A stretch of DNA of 64,000 nt from Paeniglutamicibacter terrestris. GTDB lineage: Bacteria; Actinomycetota; Actinomycetes; Actinomycetales; Micrococcaceae. The translations under genes were made by a program, and so were the position numbers. Shown in pieces: positions 62,329 to 64,000 of this stretch. Every line of letters starts with the position of its first letter. The stretch's first letter is position 1. The notes below the pieces were generated by a model. The model made no database searches. It saw only the letters and a program-made list of their open reading frames with translations, and was not told where the DNA came from. The DNA lies in contig NZ_JAAWVT010000001.1 of assembly GCF_012271785.1 (NCBI RefSeq), forward strand, positions 124,001-188,000, written 5' to 3'.

Positions 62329-62838
62329 ATGTTCCGGATAATGACAGTGTGCACGGGCAACATCTGCCGGTCCCCCATGGCCGAGTACATGATTCGCACA
62401 GCCCTCGACGATGCGGGAATCACCGACGTCTCGGTCGAATCCGCCGGCATCAGCGACGGCGAAGCGGGTCAACCCATCGACCCACGGGCCGCCGCCATTC
62501 TGCAGTCCCACGGTATGAATGCCGAGCGGCACCGGGCCAGCGTTCTGGATGAGGAAACCATCTCCGGGGTGGACCTGTTACTGGCCATGGACCAGGATCA
62601 CTTCAACGCGCTGGGCAAGCTGCTACCCACCGATGCCACTGCCCCGCACCCCCAACTACGCATGATGCGTTCCTTCGATTCCACCCTCGCCAGCGCCCCG
62701 GTAGAAGGCCAAGGCATCTATGACCCGTGGTTCGGCGATTCGGCCGACTTCCGCCTGTGCTGGCAAATGATCAATGCTGCCCTACCGGGAGTGCTCGACT
62801 ACGTGCGCGCCCACATCATGCCCCAACGTGGCAACTAG
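62329..62838 (+). CDS. Low-molecular-weight protein-tyrosine-phosphatase
   Basis: 169-aa phosphatase. The P-loop is VCTGNICRSPMAEYM with Cys8 and Arg14 (C-x5-R); general acid Asp in YDPWFGDS. Length and order match the PtpA/Wzb class. The ribosome site is lacking and the -10 spacing suggests a leaderless message. Its last 11 bases overlap the next gene, so the two are co-expressed. Targets unknown. Confidence 0.93.
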   Translation: MFRIMTVCTGNICRSPMAEYMIRTALDDAGITDVSVESAGISDGEAGQPIDPRAAAILQSHGMNAERHRASVLDEETISGVDLLLAMDQDHFNALGKLLPTDATAPHPQLRMMRSFDSTLASAPVEGQGIYDPWFGDSADFRLCWQMINAALPGVLDYVRAHIMPQRGN

Positions 62839-64000
62839 CCCCGTACTGGTCCTTGGCATCGATGGCCGCTCCGGCGCCGGAAAAAGCACGCTTGCCGCCG
62901 AGTTGGCCACCCAGTTACGCCGCCACCGTGAGGTAGCGCTCTTCCACCTTGAGGACATCTACCCCGGTTGGGATGGTCTGAAGGCAGGAACCGAAGATTA
63001 CGTCGACCAGGTTCTGACACCACTGGCCCGCGGCGACGCCGCGGCATGGAAAAGCTGGGACTGGAACACCAACTCCTTCGGGCCGACTTCCACCCTTGAT
63101 TCTGCCCCGGTGATCATCATCGAGGGCGTTGGGGCAGGATGCGCCGCCGCCCGCGAATTACTTGATGTACTGATCTACGTCCAGGTCCCCGATGCCACCC
63201 GCAAGCAGCGGGCGCTGGAGCGCGACGGGGAGATTTTTGCCGCGCACTGGGAGCAGTGGGCTGAGCAGGAAAACCTCTACCTGAGCGCCGACCCGGTACC
63301 AGAACATGCAGATATCACGGTGGACAACCGGGCGGATGGTTCCGCCCCGACCCATGTCTTGCGGGCACTGCTCACCCTGCCCGCCGCACAGGTGGTCATG
63401 GCCGCCGAGCGGGCCGAGGCTGCGGCGCTTGCCCCGGAGCATCGCTGCCTGACCGCGGCACCGGATGCCGCGGCGCTTTTTGCTGCACTTTACCCCGAGG
63501 AGCAGCACGCAGTGCTCCTTGAATCCAGCAACCTCAGTTTTGCCGATCCTCGCGCCCGCAACAGGTACTCGATCATGGCCGCCGCCACCACCGATGCCTG
63601 CGCCGTGTACGAACACCGCGCCGGCTCCGGGGTGCTGCGCACCGGAAGTGCCACGGCACGCACCTCCGCCGGATTCTTCAGCTGGCTGGCTTCGGCCTGG
63701 GATACCGGTGCTACGCTGCCCGGGGCTCCTTCATTGCCGTTTCTCCCCGGATGGCTGGGATATCTGGGGTATGAACTCAAACGCGAAACCGGAGGCAGCA
63801 ACAACCCCGCCGCAGCCAGTGACGCACAGCCACCGGATGCGGCACTGATCCGCCCCGCTCAGGTGGTCATCATCGATCACCACAGCGACACCGTGCACCT
63901 GCTCGCCTCCCCGGAAAGCGACACGACGGCGTTTTTTGCCCGCGTCAGCACGCTCCTCGAACAGCTTGGGGCCTGCCTACCTCCGGCACTACCGGTATCG
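62828..64000 (+). CDS. P-loop kinase fused to aminodeoxychorismate/anthranilate synthase I-like N-domain (cut by window end)
   Basis: 391 residues are visible in one uninterrupted frame that stays open at base 64000. Residues 1-190 form a uridine-kinase-like P-loop NTPase: LGIDGRSGAGKSTLAAEL (Walker A at about 10-20), FHLEDIYPGWDG as the substrate Asp region, VIIIEGVGAG as Walker B, and VPDATRKQRALERDG as the lid. From about 215 the sequence resembles the N-terminal domain of PabB/TrpE: LLESSNLSFADPRARNRYSIM and, near 308, GWLGYLGYELKRE, a PabB hallmark. The chorismate-binding domain would lie beyond the window. The start is GTG at 62828, overlapping the phosphatase stop; no separate ribosome site is clear. 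Confidence 0.8.
   Translation, partial: MATSPVLVLGIDGRSGAGKSTLAAELATQLRRHREVALFHLEDIYPGWDGLKAGTEDYVDQVLTPLARGDAAAWKSWDWNTNSFGPTSTLDSAPVIIIEGVGAGCAAARELLDVLIYVQVPDATRKQRALERDGEIFAAHWEQWAEQENLYLSADPVPEHADITVDNRADGSAPTHVLRALLTLPAAQVVMAAERAEAAALAPEHRCLTAAPDAAALFAALYPEEQHAVLLESSNLSFADPRARNRYSIMAAATTDACAVYEHRAGSGVLRTGSATARTSAGFFSWLASAWDTGATLPGAPSLPFLPGWLGYLGYELKRETGGSNNPAAASDAQPPDAALIRPAQVVIIDHHSDTVHLLASPESDTTAFFARVSTLLEQLGACLPPALPVS

Overview
The window is a GC-rich, gene-dense chromosome segment from a high-GC Gram-positive bacterium, most likely a member of the Micrococcaceae (Arthrobacter/Glutamicibacter-like). That placement is inferred from the gene set: a Tad/Ssd pilus locus beside a MrfA-type helicase, MarP, a Crp of 225 aa, DUF3073, a septum-formation lipid-anchored-type protein, HspR with HAIR operators, and many apparently leaderless genes. 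It reads as core chromosome. I see no insertion sequence, prophage, integrase, CRISPR array, restriction system, rRNA or tRNA gene.

Layout. 1-5.9 kb: the start of topA, an HTH regulator, a two-domain methyltransferase, two GNAT acetyltransferases and the tRNA hydroxylase TrhO. 6-13.4 kb: a DEAH helicase, then a minus-strand tight-adherence operon (ssd-tadA-tadB-tadC, a DUF4244 pilin-like peptide and two TadE-like proteins). 13.5-25.4 kb: a stand-alone family A DNA polymerase, CoA-type NUDIX, endonuclease III, a large low-complexity membrane protein, acs, aroQ, marP, crp, NUDIX, RidA and DUF4177. 25.4-32.5 kb: a class A PBP, a phosphoesterase and a heterodimeric ABC exporter. The order from topA to the PBP matches the order remembered for the Mycobacterium tuberculosis Rv3646c-Rv3683 region, with some genes absent. 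32.6-42.2 kb: purine genes (purC, purD, purF, purM) interleaved with a methyltransferase, a Rhizobium-type asparaginase, an SCP-like protein, a sirtuin, DUF3073 and a septum-formation protein. 42.3-54 kb: clpB and the dnaK-grpE-dnaJ-hspR-DUF1023 operon, separated by a VOC protein, YccF, a PdaC-like deacetylase lipoprotein and trmB. 54.3-64 kb: a small membrane protein, a DEAD-box RNA helicase, an MMPL exporter with its divergent MarR regulator, a GH1 beta-glucosidase, a LysE exporter, a low-molecular-weight phosphatase and, cut by the window end, a P-loop kinase fused to a PabB-like domain.

Regulatory logic can be read at several points. The HspR repressor gene is inside the window together with its likely targets: one HAIR operator lies before clpB and two flank or overlap the dnaK promoter. 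The Crp gene is present with a CRP-like palindrome in its own upstream region and another upstream of acs. Many transcription-unit starts show a TANNNT box 6-8 bases before the start codon, which suggests leaderless mRNAs. Strong inverted-repeat terminators separate most convergent pairs.

No unmistakable new system (defence island, mobile element, unusual array) was found. The most unusual items are the kinase-PabB fusion at the right edge, the DUF1023 hydrolase at the end of the dnaK operon, the 596-aa low-complexity membrane protein before nth, and a polymerase whose exonuclease domain looks degenerate.
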